Source: DASUPK01 sp963815665
Lineage (GTDB): Bacteria > Actinomycetota > Thermoleophilia > Solirubrobacterales > 70-9
Assembly (NCBI GenBank): GCA_963815665.1
Contig: CAWFHN010000023.1
Span: forward strand, 1-64,000
Reading direction: 5' to 3'
DNA: 64,000 nt
Positions 63,379-64,000 of the stretch are shown piece by piece. Made by a program: the position numbers and the translations under genes. Each line of letters opens with the position of its first letter. The stretch's first letter is position 1. The notes under the pieces were generated by a model. The model was not told the DNA's origin. It did no database searches and was given only the letters and a program-made list of their open reading frames with translations.

Positions 63379-63380
63379 GG

Positions 63381-63392
63381 GAACATATGTTC
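63381..63392. promoter_or_regulatory. LexA (SOS)-box-like palindrome at the HNH gene start
   Basis: GAACATATGTTC is a perfect 12-base palindrome matching the Gram-positive/actinobacterial SOS box pattern GAAC-N4-GTTC, flanked by CG on one side. It sits two bases upstream of ATG 63378 on the minus strand. One such eight-base match is expected by chance in a window of this size, so it is suggestive only. Confidence 0.45.
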
Positions 63393-63433
63393 GCGGCATG
63401 ATGCGACGGAATACCTGCAAATCGCAAAGAAAG

Positions 63434-63506
63434 TGCCCCCGGCGGGAGTCGAACCCGCGTCGCCCGGGTTAAAGGCCCGGCGCTCTGACCGCTGAGCTAC
63501 GGAGGC
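63434..63506 (-). tRNA. tRNA-Lys (TTT) with C at position 33
   Basis: The 73-base cloverleaf is complete. The acceptor stem is GCCTCCG/CGGGGGC with one T-G pair and discriminator A. The D stem is GCTC/GAGC. The anticodon stem is CCGGG/CCCGG around CCTTTAA, and the T arm is GCGGG TTCGACT CCCGC. The anticodon reads TTT (Lys). Position 33 is C instead of the nearly universal T (normal loop CTTTTAA). Confidence 0.85.
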
Positions 63507-63553
63507 GAACTGATCGTAGCCAGAGCAGGTCTCGCAATAGAGTCCCCACTGCG

Positions 63554-64000
63554 ATGAGGATCTCGGCCAAGGTCGACTACGCGGTCAGGGCGTCTCTGGA
63601 GCTGGCGGCGGCGGGAGGCGATCCGATCAAGGGGGAGGCGATCGCGGGTGCCCAGGACATCCCGCTGAAGTTCCTCGAGAACATCCTCGGCGAGCTCAAG
63701 CACACCGGCATCGTCTCCAGCCGCCGTGGGGCCCAGGGCGGCTACTGGCTCGCCAAGCCGGCCGATGACGTCAGCCTCGCCGACATCGTCCGCGCGGTCG
63801 AGGGCCCGCTCGCGACCGTTCGCGGCCAGGGCCCCGAGGCTCTCAATTACAAGGGCGAGGCAGTCCCACTGCAGAAGGTCTGGATCGCCCTCCGGACCAA
63901 CCTGCGCGCCGTGATGGAGGACACCACCCTCGCCGACGTGGTCGGCGGCGAGCTGCCGGCGGCGGTCCGTGAGCTGAGCGAGCCGGCGGAAGCCTGGAGT
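63554..64000 (+). CDS. Rrf2-family transcriptional regulator, cut by the window end
   Basis: This regulator has 149 codons and no stop before the window ends. It starts MRISAKVDYAVRASLELAAA, the Rrf2 signature. The winged-helix region is IKGEAIAGAQDIPLKFLENI with LGELKHTGIVSSRRGAQGGY (about residues 25-64). The segment that holds the three cluster Cys in IscR (after VRAVEGPL) has none here (ATVRGQGPEALNYKGEAV), so it is not an iron-sulfur sensor of the IscR type. Members of this kind include CymR-like cysteine-metabolism regulators. The downstream gene would help to decide but lies outside the window. Confidence 0.87.
   Translation, partial: MRISAKVDYAVRASLELAAAGGDPIKGEAIAGAQDIPLKFLENILGELKHTGIVSSRRGAQGGYWLAKPADDVSLADIVRAVEGPLATVRGQGPEALNYKGEAVPLQKVWIALRTNLRAVMEDTTLADVVGGELPAAVRELSEPAEAWS

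Overview
The window is a GC-rich chromosomal segment, most likely from an actinobacterium of the Thermoleophilia/Solirubrobacterales type. That placement is inference. It rests on the GC-biased third codon positions, the frequent GTG and TTG starts, a dnaK-grpE-dnaJ-hspR operon, an Ino1 plus CDP-alcohol phosphotransferase pair for inositol lipids, and a purS-purQ-purL arrangement. There are four tRNA genes (Asp, Val, Glu, Lys, all on the minus strand), no rRNA and no CRISPR array.

Region 1 (1-4881) is the right-hand part of a decayed integrative element. It holds broken genes for a VirD4/FtsK-like ATPase, a replication-relaxation-like protein, an excisionase-like HTH protein and a tyrosine integrase. 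The integrase stop codon directly abuts the 3' end of tRNA-Asp. Nearly every gene here is frameshifted, whereas the rest of the window is almost entirely intact.

Region 2 (4.9-26 kb) is a mixed housekeeping area. It contains cold-shock protein, a FAH-family enzyme, a short FtsH-type protease followed by an esterase relic, a secreted S15-like hydrolase, an ATP-grasp enzyme, an SDR, lgt, an SQR-like flavoprotein, argF, a coiled-coil protein pair, a metallopeptidase, an RlmD/TrmA-like methyltransferase, a luciferase-like oxidoreductase, a divergent MFS exporter/MarR pair with a readable promoter, and a secreted GH5 enzyme.

Region 3 (about 25.9-34.9 kb, minus strand) is a tightly packed run of up to nine genes. 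In transcription order it has an alpha/beta hydrolase, a PAP2-like enzyme, a GT-C-like membrane protein, a second PAP2-like enzyme, a CDP-alcohol phosphotransferase, inositol-3-phosphate synthase, a glycosyltransferase-PHP fusion, a UDG-like protein and a zinc ribbon. I read its core as an inositol-phospholipid/glycolipid pathway. It is the most interesting system in the window.

Region 4 (34.9-49 kb) contains nth, a cytochrome c, a secreted nuclease/phosphatase broken in an AAG repeat, the heat-shock operon dnaK-grpE-dnaJ-hspR, clpB, and a membrane protein coupled to a secreted tandem transglycosylase/M15-like peptidase.

Region 5 (49.5-62.9 kb) is a purine supercluster: purD, purE, then purB, purC, purS, purQ, purL, purF, purN and purH. 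PurM and PurK are not seen. Two unexplained small genes are embedded by start-stop overlaps: a thioredoxin-fold protein between purB and purC, and an SnoaL-plus-helical-tail protein between purF and purN. The window closes with an HNH protein carrying a LexA-like palindrome at its start, a tRNA-Lys with an odd anticodon loop, and a truncated Rrf2 regulator.
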